64,000 bases of DNA from Pseudomonas taiwanensis (GCF_013393345.1 NZ_QJRF01000031.1:1-64000); one strand, 5' to 3'; counted from the stretch's first letter, positions 33,205-42,875 are shown. Notes: generated from the sequence alone by a model not told the origin. Numbers and translations are program-made.

Positions 33205-34725
33205 TCAGTGGTGCGCGCTATCCACCGCGATCTCTTCGCCGGACACATCCAAATGCTCGGTGCGGCGGTCGGCGATGGTGTAGTGGATCAGTGCCCCAAG
33301 GCCCGCGCCGAAGAACCACGAGAACTGCGACAGCGATTCGAACGCCGGCACCAGGGCCAGCACGATGGCGATCGCCGCCGAGGGAATGAACGCTGCTACC
33401 GCGCGCAGGTTGATGCCACGGCGATAGTGGTAGGCGGCTTCGCTGCTTTCGCTGTAGAGCTCCGGCAGGTTCACCCGGCCACGGCGCACCAGGTAGTAAT
33501 CGGTGACGATGATGCCGTACAGCGGGCCGAGCAGGGCGCCGAGGCCGCCGAGGAAGTACAGGATCACCGTCGGGCTGTTGTACAGGTGCCAGGGCAGGAT
33601 GAGCACGGCGATGGTGGCGCTGAGCAGGCCGGCGCGGCGGAAGTTCAGCAGCTTCGGCGCCAGGTTGGTGAGCACATAGGCCGGGGCGACGAAGTTGGCC
33701 ATGATGTTCACCGCCACGGTGACGATCAGGAAGGCCAGGCAGGCCAGCACCAGGCCTACGGTGTTGGGGATGCTGGCGACGATCTCGGTCGGGCTCTGCA
33801 CCAGCTTGCCGTCGATGCTGAATTGCGCGCCGGCGAGTACCACCGCGATCACCGCGAAGCCCAGCATGTTTACCGGCAACCCCCAGAAGTTACCCACGCT
33901 GATGGTGCGGCGGTCCGGGCAGTTACGGGTGAAATCGCAGAAGTTGAGGATCATGGTGCCGTACAGCGATACCCAGAGTGCAGCGGCGCCCAGCACCTTC
34001 AACCACATCGTCGAGCCCGTGAAACCTTCACCGGTGGACCAAGTGATGGAGAAGCCGCTGCGCTGATACATCCAGTAGGCCAGGGCGGCGAAGGTCACCA
34101 GAATCACCGGACCGGCGAAGGATTCGTAGCGGCGCACCATCTCCATTCCATAGGCGAAGATCGCCAGCTGCACCAACCAGATGCCGAGGAAGGTGATCCA
34201 GCCGAGCGTCGACAGGCCGAGAATCGAATCCTGGTCGAACTCGCGCAGGCCCGGCGCCACGGCGGCCAGCAATACGCGCAGGACGACCGAGGCTAGATAG
34301 GTCTGGATGCCGAACCAGGCGATGGCGATGACCGCGCGGATCAGCGCCGGAATCTGTGCGCCGTGGATGCCGAAGCTGATCCGGCACATCACCGGGTAGG
34401 GCAGGCCGGTCTTCTGGCCCATGTAGCCGGACAGGTTCATCAGCCCATAGATCACCAGCGCGCCGAGGGCGAAGGCGGCGAGGATCTGCGCGCCGCTCAT
34501 GCCCAGGGCGAAGAGGCCTATGGCGAAGGAATAGTTGGCAATGTTGTGCACATCGTTGGTCCACAGCGCGAACAGGCTGTAGCGGCCCCAACTGCGGTTT
34601 GCCGCGCGGGTCGGCGCGAGGTCGGCGCTGTACAGGCGTGGACTCAAGGTCACCGCACCGGGAGCGACCGAATCGGCGGCTGGGGAGTCGAGCTGGGTAA
34701 CAGCGGAAACGGGAGTGGGCGCCAT
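33205..34725 (-). CDS. NCS1-family nucleobase/hydantoin-type permease
   Basis: The 506-aa membrane protein has about 12 TM segments and is typical of the allantoin/uracil/hydantoin NCS1 branch. Features include NRSWGRYSLFALWTNDVHNIANY near the N terminus, the substrate-site segments GKTGLPYPV-like (QKTGLPYPVMCR) and NFCDFTRNC, and a C-terminal DYYLVRRGRVNLPELY. In P. aeruginosa a similar permease is recalled next to the reductive pyrimidine catabolic genes, but here no such enzymes are adjacent. A GGAGG site precedes the ATG. Direct-repeat operators lie upstream. Confidence 0.88.
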   Translation of the reverse strand: MAPTPVSAVTQLDSPAADSVAPGAVTLSPRLYSADLAPTRAANRSWGRYSLFALWTNDVHNIANYSFAIGLFALGMSGAQILAAFALGALVIYGLMNLSGYMGQKTGLPYPVMCRISFGIHGAQIPALIRAVIAIAWFGIQTYLASVVLRVLLAAVAPGLREFDQDSILGLSTLGWITFLGIWLVQLAIFAYGMEMVRRYESFAGPVILVTFAALAYWMYQRSGFSITWSTGEGFTGSTMWLKVLGAAALWVSLYGTMILNFCDFTRNCPDRRTISVGNFWGLPVNMLGFAVIAVVLAGAQFSIDGKLVQSPTEIVASIPNTVGLVLACLAFLIVTVAVNIMANFVAPAYVLTNLAPKLLNFRRAGLLSATIAVLILPWHLYNSPTVILYFLGGLGALLGPLYGIIVTDYYLVRRGRVNLPELYSESSEAAYHYRRGINLRAVAAFIPSAAIAIVLALVPAFESLSQFSWFFGAGLGALIHYTIADRRTEHLDVSGEEIAVDSAHH

Positions 34726-34736
34726 GGGGCCTCCGT

Positions 34737-34988
34737 AAACTTGTGTGCACTGTTTTTGTGTTTTTTGTATGCAAGCCAGTTTCGTGCCATCCAGAGGCGT
34801 CGCTTATCCTTGCCTTGAGATTGGCCCTTTCGTGCACCACTAGAGGTCATCGCAAGCCCAGCTCTGGCGCCCGTTGCGCCCGCCCATCGGAAAATTGTCT
34901 TTATATTTCATTGACTTGAAAGTCAGCTTTGCTTGGGCTGGCGGAGCTCAGGGAATGGGGGTTTTGTACACAAGTTTTGTATGCAAGC
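34737..34988 (-). promoter_or_regulatory. Operator-like repeats upstream of NCS1 permease
   Basis: The 14-mer TTTTGTATGCAAGC occurs at 34763-34776 and again at 34975-34988. Related words TTTTGTACACAAG (34962-34974) and ACTTGTGTGCACT (34739-34751) accompany them. The near-palindromic core TTGTATGCAA resembles GntR/FCD-type operators. The rest of this 338-base gap holds no credible gene. Confidence 0.55.
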
Positions 34989-35029
34989 GTAACGTCGATG
35001 CCCGCCCGACTTTTCTGCAGGCAATAAAA

Positions 35030-35049
35030 AACCGCCCCGAAGGGCGGTT
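35030..35049 (-). terminator. Intrinsic terminator of glcB
   Basis: AACCGCCC-CGAA-GGGCGGTT stem. On the minus strand it is followed by TTTTTATTG, 15 bases beyond the glcB stop. Confidence 0.88.
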
Positions 35050-35063
35050 TTCATGAGCAGGTC

Positions 35064-37241
35064 TTAAAGACCGTTCTTCGCCTTGAACTCGCGGCGACGA
35101 CGGTGCAGGACCGGTTCGGTGTAGCCGTTGGGCTGCTTGGTGCCTTCAACTACCAGTTCCAGTGCGGCCTGGAAGGCCACGTTGTCGGCGAAGTTCGGCG
35201 CCATCGGGCGGTACAGCGGGTCGTTGGCGTTCTGACGGTCCACCACCGAGGCCATGCGCTCCAGGCTCTCGACGATCTGGGCCTGGCTGACGATGCCGTG
35301 GCGCAGCCAGTTGGCCAGCAGCTGGCTGGAGATACGCAGGGTGGCGCGGTCTTCCATCAGGCCGACATCGTTGATGTCCGGCACCTTGGAGCAGCCGACG
35401 CCCTGGTCGATCCAGCGGACCACGTAACCGAGGATGCCCTGGGCGTTGTTGTCCAGTTCGTTCTGGATTTCTTCGCGGGTCCAGTCGGTGTTCGGCGCCA
35501 GCGGGATGGTCAGGATGTCATCCACCGAGGCGGCGGCACGCTTGGCCAGCTCAGCCTGACGGGCGAACACGTCGACCTTGTGGTAGTGCAGGGCGTGCAG
35601 GGTGGCGGCGGTCGGCGACGGTACCCAGGCGGTGTTGGCGCCGGCCAGCGGGTGGCCGATCTTCTGCTCGAGCATGGCGGCCATCAGGTCCGGCATGGCC
35701 CACATGCCCTTGCCGATCTGCGCTTTGCCCTGCAGGCCAGTGGCCAGGCCGACGTCGACGTTGTTGTTCTCGTAGGAACCGATCCACTTCTCGGACTTCA
35801 TGGCGCCCTTGCGCACCATGGCGCCGGCTTCCATCGAGGTGTGGATTTCGTCACCGGTGCGGTCGAGGAAGCCGGTGTTGATGAACACCACGCGCTCGGC
35901 AGCGGCCTGGATGCAGGCCTTGAGGTTGACGGTGGTGCGGCGCTCCTCGTCCATGATGCCGACCTTCAGGGTGTTGCGCGGCAGGCCCAGGACGTCTTCG
36001 ACGCGGCCGAAGATTTCGGTGGCGAAGGCCACTTCTTCCGGGCCGTGCATCTTCGGCTTCACGATGTACATCGAGCCGGTGCGGGTGTTCTTGCGGCTGG
36101 TGTTGCCCTTCAGGTTGTGCAGGGCGATCAGGCCGGTGAACAGGCCGTCCTGGATACCTTCCGGTACTTCGTTGCCAGCGGCATCGAGGATGGCCGGGTT
36201 GGTCATCAGGTGACCGACGTTGCGCACGAACAGCAGGGAGCGGCCGTGCAGGGTCAGCTCGGAACCGTCGGCCTTGGTGTAGACGCGGTCCGGGTTCATG
36301 GTGCGGGTGAAGGTCTGGCCGCCCTTGCTGACGGATTCAGCCAGGTCGCCCTTCATCAGGCCGAGCCAGTTGCGGTAGACCACGACCTTGTCGTCGGCAT
36401 CGACGGCGGCGACGGAGTCTTCGCAGTCCATGATGGTGGTCAGCGCGGATTCCATCAGCACGTCTTTCACGCCGGCGGCGTCGGTCTGGCCGATGGGACT
36501 GGTCGGGTCGATCTGGATCTCGAAGTGCAGGCCGTTGTTCTTCAGCAGCACGGCGGCCGGCTTGGCGGCGTCGCCCTGCAAGGCGATGAACTGGGCGGCG
36601 TTTTTCAGGCCGACTTCGCTGCCGTTCTTCAGGGTCACGGCCAGGCGGCCGTTCTTCACGGTGTAGGCGGTGGCGTCGACGTGGGAAGCACCTTCCAGCG
36701 GCGCGGCTTCGTCGAGGAAGGCGCGGGCGAAGGCGATCACCTTGTCACCACGGACCTTGTTGTAGCCCTTGCCCTTCTCGGCGCCGCCTTCTTCGCTGAT
36801 GGCGTCAGTGCCGTAGAGGGCGTCGTAGAGCGAACCCCAACGGGCGTTGGCGGCGTTCAGGGCGAAGCGCGCATTCATCACCGGCACAACCAGCTGCGGG
36901 CCGGCCATGGTGGCGATTTCTTCGTCGACATTCTGGGTAGTGGCCTGGAAGTCTGCCGGTTCCGGCAGCAGGTAGCCGATCTCCTGGAGGAACGCTTTGT
37001 AGGCCACTGCGTCGTGGGCCTGGCCGGCACGTGCCTGGTGCCAGGCATCGATCTTGGCCTGCAGTTCATCGCGTTTGGCGAGGAGGGCTTTGTTCTTCGG
37101 AGCCAGGTCATTGATGACGGCTTCCACACCGGCCCAGAACTGCTCGGCCGCAATGCCGGTTCCGGGGATGGCTTCGTTGTTCACGAAGTCGAACAGGACT
37201 CTGGCGACCTGAAGGCCACCGACTTGAACGCGCTCAGTCAT
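35064..37241 (-). CDS. glcB: Malate synthase G
   Basis: The 725-aa cytosolic enzyme condenses glyoxylate and acetyl-CoA to malate in the glyoxylate shunt and glycolate use. The length and the blocks [49 protein letters not shown] and [18 protein letters not shown] are typical of isoform G. The ATG at 37241 (MTERVQVGG) follows GAGGCAAGCA, so the seven-codon longer start is rejected. It is monocistronic with its own terminator. Confidence 0.97.
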   Translation of the reverse strand: MTERVQVGGLQVARVLFDFVNNEAIPGTGIAAEQFWAGVEAVINDLAPKNKALLAKRDELQAKIDAWHQARAGQAHDAVAYKAFLQEIGYLLPEPADFQATTQNVDEEIATMAGPQLVVPVMNARFALNAANARWGSLYDALYGTDAISEEGGAEKGKGYNKVRGDKVIAFARAFLDEAAPLEGASHVDATAYTVKNGRLAVTLKNGSEVGLKNAAQFIALQGDAAKPAAVLLKNNGLHFEIQIDPTSPIGQTDAAGVKDVLMESALTTIMDCEDSVAAVDADDKVVVYRNWLGLMKGDLAESVSKGGQTFTRTMNPDRVYTKADGSELTLHGRSLLFVRNVGHLMTNPAILDAAGNEVPEGIQDGLFTGLIALHNLKGNTSRKNTRTGSMYIVKPKMHGPEEVAFATEIFGRVEDVLGLPRNTLKVGIMDEERRTTVNLKACIQAAAERVVFINTGFLDRTGDEIHTSMEAGAMVRKGAMKSEKWIGSYENNNVDVGLATGLQGKAQIGKGMWAMPDLMAAMLEQKIGHPLAGANTAWVPSPTAATLHALHYHKVDVFARQAELAKRAAASVDDILTIPLAPNTDWTREEIQNELDNNAQGILGYVVRWIDQGVGCSKVPDINDVGLMEDRATLRISSQLLANWLRHGIVSQAQIVESLERMASVVDRQNANDPLYRPMAPNFADNVAFQAALELVVEGTKQPNGYTEPVLHRRRREFKAKNGL

Positions 37242-37560
37242 TGCTTGCCTCACTCTGCTCAATATCCGCTCGGACCGGGGGTTTCCCTTCTTGTAGTCCG
37301 AAGCGCGGCATACTACATGAAGCCGTTGTGAAAATCAGTGGGGTCGCGTCGCTATGCGACTAAAAGCTGCTTTACGGTCACAACGGCGGGCAGAATGTTC
37401 GCAAAAAAATGGCGCTTTGTTCCAGTTAAATCTGAAAAATGTACACGATTTATTTTTCGGAGGAACTGCGACAGGCCGTCGCACGGGATTCCGCACGGGA
37501 TTCCGCGCGGGTTTTCCGGCGCTTTCCTATACTCCAGCGAATTCGTCCCGGAGCCTTTCC
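37242..37560. other. Divergent intergenic region glcB / GNAT gene
   Basis: No gene is seen in these ~320 bases. The leftmost part must hold the glcB promoter. At 37480-37516 a 12-bp unit CGCACGGGATTC is repeated twice in tandem plus a degenerate third copy (CGCGCGGGTTTTC). Confidence 0.6.
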
Positions 37561-38007
37561 ATGCCTGTAAATGCTGCCACTTTCAGCGATCTTGATGATC
37601 TCTCCAGACTTTTCGCCGGTTACCTCGAGTTCTATCAGGTGCCAAGACCCCAATCGGACATCCGTGCGTTCCTCGAACAGCGGCTGGATCGCGGCGACTC
37701 CACGCTGTTCATTGCTCGTGGTGAGGATGGCGCGCCCCTCGGGTTCACCCAGCTCTATCCCTTTCTCTCGTCGCTGGCGCTGGCACCGGCCTGGTTGTTG
37801 AGCGATCTTTATGTAGTGCCCGCCGCCCGGCGCCAGGGCGTCGGCGAAGACCTGATGAACGCTGCCCGCGCCCATGCCGAACGCACCGGCGCTTGCGGCA
37901 TCCAGCTGGAAACCGCGAAGACCAATCTTGCCGGCCAGGCGCTTTATGAACGACTCGGCTATGTGCGGGACGAGATTTACTTCACCTACTGGCTGAGCCT
38001 GGCCTGA
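37561..38007 (+). CDS. GNAT family N-acetyltransferase
   Basis: The 148-aa GNAT domain has the acetyl-CoA site in LYVVPAARRQGVGEDLMNAARAH (Q/RxxGxG/A pattern) and the C-terminal YERLGYVRDEIYFTYWL. The ATG at 37561 is preceded by GGAGCC; the longer open frame upstream passes through tandem repeats and is not likely translated. The substrate is unknown. Confidence 0.9.
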   Translation: MPVNAATFSDLDDLSRLFAGYLEFYQVPRPQSDIRAFLEQRLDRGDSTLFIARGEDGAPLGFTQLYPFLSSLALAPAWLLSDLYVVPAARRQGVGEDLMNAARAHAERTGACGIQLETAKTNLAGQALYERLGYVRDEIYFTYWLSLA

Positions 38008-38044
38008 GGCCGGGTGCCGGTTCCCTACCAATAAGGAGTCGAGC

Positions 38045-38563
38045 GTGGATCATCTGGTACTTACCGTTATCGCGGCGGACCAGCCCGGACTGGTGGAGCG
38101 CGTCGCGCAGTGCATCGCCGCCCATGGCGGCAACTGGCTGGAGAGCCGCATGTCGCGCATGGCCGGGCAGTTCGCCGGGATATTGCGCGTAGCGGTCCCG
38201 GCCGAAGGCTACGACGAGCTGGTGGAGGGATTGCAGGGCCTCAGCGCCCACGGCATCCGCGTGATGCTGGCGCAGAGTGGCATCGAACCGGCCTGCACCT
38301 GGAAGCCGATCCTGCTGGACCTGGTGGGCAACGACCGGCCGGGCATCGTCCGAGACATCACGCGCCTGCTGGCGGAGCTGGGGGTGAACCTGGAAAGCCT
38401 GATCACCGAGGTGATGCCGGCGCCCATGAGCAGCGAACCGTTGTTCCACGCCGAAGCGGTGCTGGCAGTGCCGCTGACGCTGTCGCTGGACGTTTTGCAG
38501 GCCAAGCTGGAAACCCTGGCCGATGACCTGATGGTGGAGCTGAACCTGCATCAGGAGAAGTGA
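38045..38563 (+). CDS. GcvR-like double ACT-domain protein
   Basis: The 172-aa protein has two ACT domains (about 3-75 and 88-165: LTVIAADQPGLVERVA and VGNDRPGIVRDITRLLAELG). It resembles GcvR, the glycine-cleavage repressor partner. It starts with GTG at 38045 behind AAGGAG. Regulation of glycine metabolism is suggested only by homology; no gcv genes are nearby. Confidence 0.85.
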   Translation: MDHLVLTVIAADQPGLVERVAQCIAAHGGNWLESRMSRMAGQFAGILRVAVPAEGYDELVEGLQGLSAHGIRVMLAQSGIEPACTWKPILLDLVGNDRPGIVRDITRLLAELGVNLESLITEVMPAPMSSEPLFHAEAVLAVPLTLSLDVLQAKLETLADDLMVELNLHQEK

Positions 38564-38641
38564 GCTTTCTCGGCGTGTTACGAAGCCCAGCGTGCGCACT
38601 ACAAGGGCGTCCGTTTGGCTTCGCTGCGCTACGGGAGTAGG

Positions 38642-39529
38642 TCAGGAATTACGGCGGAGGGTGAGCCAGGCGTCGACGCTGTAGATGGCCAGGCCCGCCC
38701 AGATGAAGCAGAAGGCCAGCAGCTTGCTCGGGTCGAAGTGCTCGCCGAACAGGAAGATCGCCTGCAGCATCACCAGGGTCGGCGCCAGGTACTGGAGGAA
38801 GCCCAGCGTCGTGTAGGGCAGGTGGCGCGCAGCCGCGTTGAAGCACACCAGCGGCACGAGCGTGATGGGGCCGGCGGCGACCAGCCAGAGCGCCTCGGAA
38901 CTGGTCCAGAAGCTTGTCTGCGTGGACGCTGCCTCCGGGCTCAGCAGCAGCCAGCCCACTGCCAGCGGTAACAGCAACCAGGTTTCCACGACGAGGCCGG
39001 GTAGGGCGGCTACCGGTGCCTGCTTGCGGATCAGCCCATAGAAACCGAAGGTCAGTGCCAGGGTCAGGGATACCCAGGGCAGCGCACCCACTTGCCAGAT
39101 CTGCTGTGCCACGCCGACGGCGGCAAGCAGCACGGCGACCCACTGCAGGCGACGCAGGCGCTCACCGAGGATCAGCATCCCCAGCAGCACATTCACCAGC
39201 GGGTTGATGTAGTAACCGAGGCTCGCTTCCAGCATGCGCCCGTTGTTCACCGCCCAGACGTACACCAGCCAGTTGCCGGCGATCAGCATGCCGCTGGCGG
39301 CCAGCACGCCGAAGCGCTTGGGATTTTCCCGCAGCTCGCGGAACCAGCCGGGGTGCTTCCACACCAGCAACAGTGCCGCGCCGAACAGGGCGGACCACAG
39401 CGCACGATGGACAATGATCTCCAGCGCCGGAACGTTCTGGATGACTTTGAAGTAGAGCGGAAAGAGTCCCCAGATGATGTAGGCGGAGAGCCCCAGGATG
39501 TACCCGCGACGCGGGTCGGCGGTGGCCAT
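38642..39529 (-). CDS. rarD: EamA-family transporter RarD
   Basis: The 295-aa inner-membrane protein has 10 predicted TM helices. RarD-type features include GLSAYIIWGLFPLYFKV at the N terminus, EIIVHRALWSALFG and the ASLGYYINPLVNVLLGMLILGE segment. RarD is usually annotated as chloramphenicol-sensitive protein, but its substrate is undefined. An AAGGA site precedes the ATG. Confidence 0.88.
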   Translation of the reverse strand: MATADPRRGYILGLSAYIIWGLFPLYFKVIQNVPALEIIVHRALWSALFGAALLLVWKHPGWFRELRENPKRFGVLAASGMLIAGNWLVYVWAVNNGRMLEASLGYYINPLVNVLLGMLILGERLRRLQWVAVLLAAVGVAQQIWQVGALPWVSLTLALTFGFYGLIRKQAPVAALPGLVVETWLLLPLAVGWLLLSPEAASTQTSFWTSSEALWLVAAGPITLVPLVCFNAAARHLPYTTLGFLQYLAPTLVMLQAIFLFGEHFDPSKLLAFCFIWAGLAIYSVDAWLTLRRNS

Positions 39530-39685
39530 GGAATGTCCTTGCTTAGGCAGCTATCGAGTGGTGCGACATTCTAGTTGTCGCCATCACGACTTGTCTGTGC
39601 GCTCAGGTTTTTCAGCAGGGCCGTGCAAGCGAAACGCGTAAGGGGTTCTTTACGCCTGTTCTCGAGACGCGCTCTCTGCTCTTTT

Positions 39686-39778
39686 GTGGGGGCGATTTCA
39701 ATCGCTGAGCGGACCGTAGGTTCGCCCTGCGAGGTTTGGGGCTGCTGCGCAGCCTATAGCGAATGAATTCGCCTCCAC
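39686..39778. repeat. R1 dispersed palindromic repeat, copy e (degenerate)
   Basis: The left arm GTGGGGGCGATTTCAATCGC differs from the consensus at compensating positions, so its own inner symmetry is kept. The right arm GCGAATGAATTCGCCTCCAC is near-consensus. Confidence 0.8.
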
Positions 39779-39793
39779 AGAGGACTCGACCGC

Positions 39794-40768
39794 TCAGAAG
39801 AGTTTCAACGGCTCTTCATCCAGCGCCGAGAGTTGCTCGCGCAGGGTAAGGATCTGGTCGCCCCAGTAGCGTTCGCTGCCGAACCAGGAGAAGTGCATGG
39901 GGAAAGCCGGATCGTCCCAGCGGCGGGCAATCCAGGCGCTGTGGTGCATCAGGCGCAGGGCGCGCAAGCCCTCGATCAGCGGCAGCTCGCGCGGGTCGAA
40001 GTCGTGGAATTCCTGGTAGCCATCCATCAACTCGGATAGCTGGCCGAGGCGTTCGTGACGTTCGCCGGCCAGCATCATCCAGAGGTCCTGGACTGCCGGG
40101 CCCATGCGGCAGTCGTCGAGGTCGACCATGTGGTAGACGTCGTCGCGGCATAGCAGGTTGCCGGGATGGCAATCGCCGTGCAGCCGGATCGGCTGGTAGC
40201 GCACGTCGGCGAACAGCTTGTCCAGGCGCTTGAGCAGGTCGCGGGCTACCGACTCATAGGCTGGCAGCAGGCTGCGGGGGACGAAGTTGCCTTCCAGGAG
40301 AGTGGCCAGCGATTGGTGACCGAAGTTCTCTACCGCCAGGGTTTCGCGGTGTTCGAACGGGCGTGTGGAACCAACTGCATGTAGACGACCAAGCAGCTGG
40401 CCGAGGCGGTAGAGCTGGTCCAGATTGCCCGGCTCCGGTGCACGGCCGCCGCGGCGAGGGAAGAGGGCGAAGCGAAAGCCGGCGTGTTCGAACAGGCTTT
40501 CACCGTCGCGTTGCAGCGGCGCCACCACCGGTACTTCGCACTCCGCGAGTTCGGCGCTGAAGCTGTGCTCCTCGTGTATCGCCGCGTCGCTCCAGCGTTG
40601 CGGGCGGTAGAACTTGGCGATCAGCGGCTCGGCGTCCTCGATGCCCACCTGGTAGACGCGGTTCTCGTAGCTGTTCAGCGCGAGGATGCGCATGTCGCTG
40701 AGGAAGCCAAGGCTTTCCACTGCGTCGAGTACGAGGTCGGGGGTAAGGTCATCGAAGGGGTGGGACAT
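39794..40768 (-). CDS. srkA: Stress response Ser/Thr kinase YihE/SrkA
   Basis: The 324-aa APH-fold protein kinase has a start typical for YihE (MSHPFDDLTPDLVLDAVESLGF), NSYENRVYQVG as the glycine-loop equivalent and IAKFYRPQRW containing the ATP-binding Lys. LHGDCHPGNLL is the catalytic loop and MVDLDDCRMGPAVQDLWM the metal-binding Asp region. The ATG at 40768 is preferred over an upstream start that adds six residues. SrkA protects against MazEF- and ROS-linked death in E. coli. Confidence 0.92.
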   Translation of the reverse strand: MSHPFDDLTPDLVLDAVESLGFLSDMRILALNSYENRVYQVGIEDAEPLIAKFYRPQRWSDAAIHEEHSFSAELAECEVPVVAPLQRDGESLFEHAGFRFALFPRRGGRAPEPGNLDQLYRLGQLLGRLHAVGSTRPFEHRETLAVENFGHQSLATLLEGNFVPRSLLPAYESVARDLLKRLDKLFADVRYQPIRLHGDCHPGNLLCRDDVYHMVDLDDCRMGPAVQDLWMMLAGERHERLGQLSELMDGYQEFHDFDPRELPLIEGLRALRLMHHSAWIARRWDDPAFPMHFSWFGSERYWGDQILTLREQLSALDEEPLKLF

Positions 40769-40850
40769 GGGAGACTCCGGCAGCAAGGCGCCCAGTCTAT
40801 CCCCGGAAACGATTTGCTGCTCTCTAGCTCGCGAAATCGCCTGCTGAGCT

Positions 40851-41615
40851 TCAGAGCGCTGTGCCGAGCAGCACCTGGCCGGCGGCGAACTGAGCGCGCA
40901 CCGCGTGGCCGGCCTTCAGGCCAAGCGCGGCCAGCCGCTCGGGCTCGACCAGGGCGCAGAGGGTCTGGCCGCTGGCGAGGGCGATGCGCACTTCGCTGGG
41001 GCCATCGTCGGCGTCGAAGATCTCCTCGATCCGGCCCTGCAACTGGTTCAGGGTTTCGTCCGCCTGTTCGGAGATCGTTTGCAGGCGCAACCAACCAGCC
41101 TTGATCAGGGCAACCACGCTGCGACCCGGGGCCAGTTCCAGCTTCTCGGTACTGTCGTGGGTGATCTGGGCCGAGAGTCGGATACCACCCGGCAGTTCGA
41201 CGCGCACCAGGTCGTTGCGCCCCCTGGATTCGATGTCGAGCACGCGGCCGCTCAGCTGATTGCGTGCGCTGGTGCGCAGCATCAGGCGGCCGAGCAGTTC
41301 CAGGTCCCGCTCGCTTTCAGCGCTTTCCAGCAGGCGCGCTTGCAGGCTTTCCAAGCGCTTGTAGAGTGCCAGCAGGCGTTCCCCTTCGGCCGACAATCGC
41401 GCGCCACCGCCGCCCTTACCGCCCACCGAGCGTTCCACCAAGGGGCGTTCGGCGAGGTTGTTCAATTCGTCGATGGCGTCCCAGGCAGCCTTGTAGCTCA
41501 GCCCCGCAGCCTTGGCGGCGCGGGTGATGGAGCCTTGCACGGCGATCTGTTCCAGCAGGGCCAGGCGCTGCGGGCGGCGGGTGAGTTGCTGGGTGAGGGC
41601 GCTGGTCAGGCTCAT
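40851..41615 (-). CDS. modE: Molybdate-responsive regulator ModE
   Basis: The 254-aa protein has an N-terminal winged HTH (about 12-110, with GSITRAAKAAGLSYKAAWDAIDELN and LVERSVGGKGGGGARL) and two molybdate-binding Mop/TOBE domains (about 120-185, ARNQLSGRVLDIE, and about 190-254, LQGRIEEIFDADD). It represses modABC and adjusts molybdoenzyme expression; no mod transport genes lie in this window. The ATG at 41615 gives the standard length. Confidence 0.92.
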   Translation of the reverse strand: MSLTSALTQQLTRRPQRLALLEQIAVQGSITRAAKAAGLSYKAAWDAIDELNNLAERPLVERSVGGKGGGGARLSAEGERLLALYKRLESLQARLLESAESERDLELLGRLMLRTSARNQLSGRVLDIESRGRNDLVRVELPGGIRLSAQITHDSTEKLELAPGRSVVALIKAGWLRLQTISEQADETLNQLQGRIEEIFDADDGPSEVRIALASGQTLCALVEPERLAALGLKAGHAVRAQFAAGQVLLGTAL

Positions 41616-41681
41616 GGGCGGATGGGTTCCTCCGGGCTTCTGGCGCGCAGGCTGCTCCCACGGGTGCGCCACGTCAAGACT

Positions 41682-42410
41682 TCAACGGTCGCCGGGACGG
41701 GGCGTGCGTGCGAGGCAGTAGACGTCCACCCGCAAGGCTCCCGCTCGCTTCAGCAGGCGGGCGAGGAAATGCGCGGTGGTGCCGGTGGTCAGCACGTCGT
41801 CCACCAGGGCCAGATGCTGGTCTTTCACGTCGGCGAGAACGTCCAGGGCGAACGCACGTCGCAGGTTGCGGCGCCGTTCTGCCGCGTCCAGCCCCTGCTG
41901 GGGCGGGCCATCCTCTATCCGTTGCAGCCACCCCTCCTGCAACGGGATATGCAGTTCCTCGCTCAGCCAGCGCCCCAGCATCTGTGCCTGGTTGAAGCCG
42001 CGTCGACGCAATCGGGGCGCTGCCAGTGGTACGGGCAGGAGCGCCCGTGGCCGGGGCAGGCCCTCGTTGAACGCATGGGCGAGATGACGCGCCAGCAACT
42101 CCCCCAGCAAGCGACCCTGGGGCCAGTTGCCCTGGTGCTTGAAGCGGGTAATCAGGCTGTCTACCGGAAAGCCATAGCGCCATGGCGCCTCGACCCGGGT
42201 AAAGGGCGGTGGGCGCTTCAGGCAATCGCCGCAGGGCAGCCCATGGGTGGGCAGGGGCAGGGCGCAAATGGAGCAATGTCCACTGAGCCAGGGCAGCTCC
42301 GCTTCACAGCCGCTGCAAATCGGCAGGACGTCGCCCGGCGCGTGGCAGAGCAGGCAGGCGGGTGTGTGGCGAAGCCAGGCCGGCCGTAGCCGGACGAGCA
42401 GTGCGAACAT
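41682..42410 (-). CDS. ComF family phosphoribosyltransferase-like protein
   Basis: The 242-aa protein has an N-terminal double zinc ribbon with four CxxC pairs (CLLCHAPGD, CSGCEAELP, CSICALPL, CGDCLKRP) and a C-terminal PRTase domain whose PRPP loop is LALVDDVLTTGTT. ComF/GntX proteins take part in DNA uptake or gluconate use in other species; the exact role here is unknown. The gene lies between modE and a small membrane-protein gene, all leftward. Confidence 0.92.
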   Translation of the reverse strand: MFALLVRLRPAWLRHTPACLLCHAPGDVLPICSGCEAELPWLSGHCSICALPLPTHGLPCGDCLKRPPPFTRVEAPWRYGFPVDSLITRFKHQGNWPQGRLLGELLARHLAHAFNEGLPRPRALLPVPLAAPRLRRRGFNQAQMLGRWLSEELHIPLQEGWLQRIEDGPPQQGLDAAERRRNLRRAFALDVLADVKDQHLALVDDVLTTGTTAHFLARLLKRAGALRVDVYCLARTPRPGDR

Positions 42411-42434
42411 GGTCCCCTCCGTGGGACATGGGGT

Positions 42435-42728
42435 TCAGACGATCAGCCAGCTCATCACCACCAGGCCAAGGAAGGTGAGCACCAGGCCGCCAATGATGGA
42501 CTTGCGAATGAAGGCGCGTATCCCGCTGTAGAGCAGGAGCAGGCCGATAACCAGCAGGAACAGGCTGAAGAACGACACATCCATGCCGATGGCCCGCGCC
42601 AGGCCGTTGAAAAAATCGTCGATGGCTTGGCCAATGCCGCCGAGCACGCCTGAAAGCAGGTCGACGACGAAGCGAATGACGGTGCCGATGATCCGGCCGA
42701 GCCATTCGAAAAATCCTTCCGTACGCAT
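42435..42728 (-). CDS. Small membrane protein of unknown function (97 aa)
   Basis: The 97-aa protein has an amphipathic N-terminal half (FFEWLGRIIGTVIRFVVDLLSGVLGGIG) and two strong C-terminal TM helices (about 51-69 and 78-96). No named family is recognised. It is the first gene leftward from the bio promoter region, 24 bases upstream of comF in transcription order. Confidence 0.75.
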   Translation of the reverse strand: MRTEGFFEWLGRIIGTVIRFVVDLLSGVLGGIGQAIDDFFNGLARAIGMDVSFFSLFLLVIGLLLLYSGIRAFIRKSIIGGLVLTFLGLVVMSWLIV

Positions 42729-42823
42729 TGCAGTGTGATGCTCCTTCAGCAGCGGGCTGCCCTGGATTTGAGCCTCGCTGGTGATTCTGGTTCATTGGTC
42801 GATGTGATTAATAAGTGATCAGA

Positions 42824-42875
42824 TGTCAACCTGTGTCGCAAATCTGGTTGACAGCGTCATAGCTCCACATATGAT
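42824..42875 (+). promoter_or_regulatory. bioB promoter with BirA-type operator
   Basis: TGTCAACC (42824-42831) and GGTTGACA (42846-42853) form a perfect inverted repeat with a 14-nt spacer, the BirA box layout. The right half contains the -35 TTGACA (42848-42853), followed at 16-nt spacing by the -10 TATGAT (42870-42875). Biotin-loaded BirA would therefore block the -35 region. The bioB ATG is 78 bases downstream. Confidence 0.88.

Noticed and set aside
34874-35056. 60-aa frame between NCS1 permease and glcB
   Set aside because: It runs through operator repeats and the glcB terminator hairpin, with no ribosome-binding site.
35103-37331. 742-aa open frame antisense to glcB
   Set aside because: Shadow of malate synthase; low-complexity composition and no ribosome-binding site.
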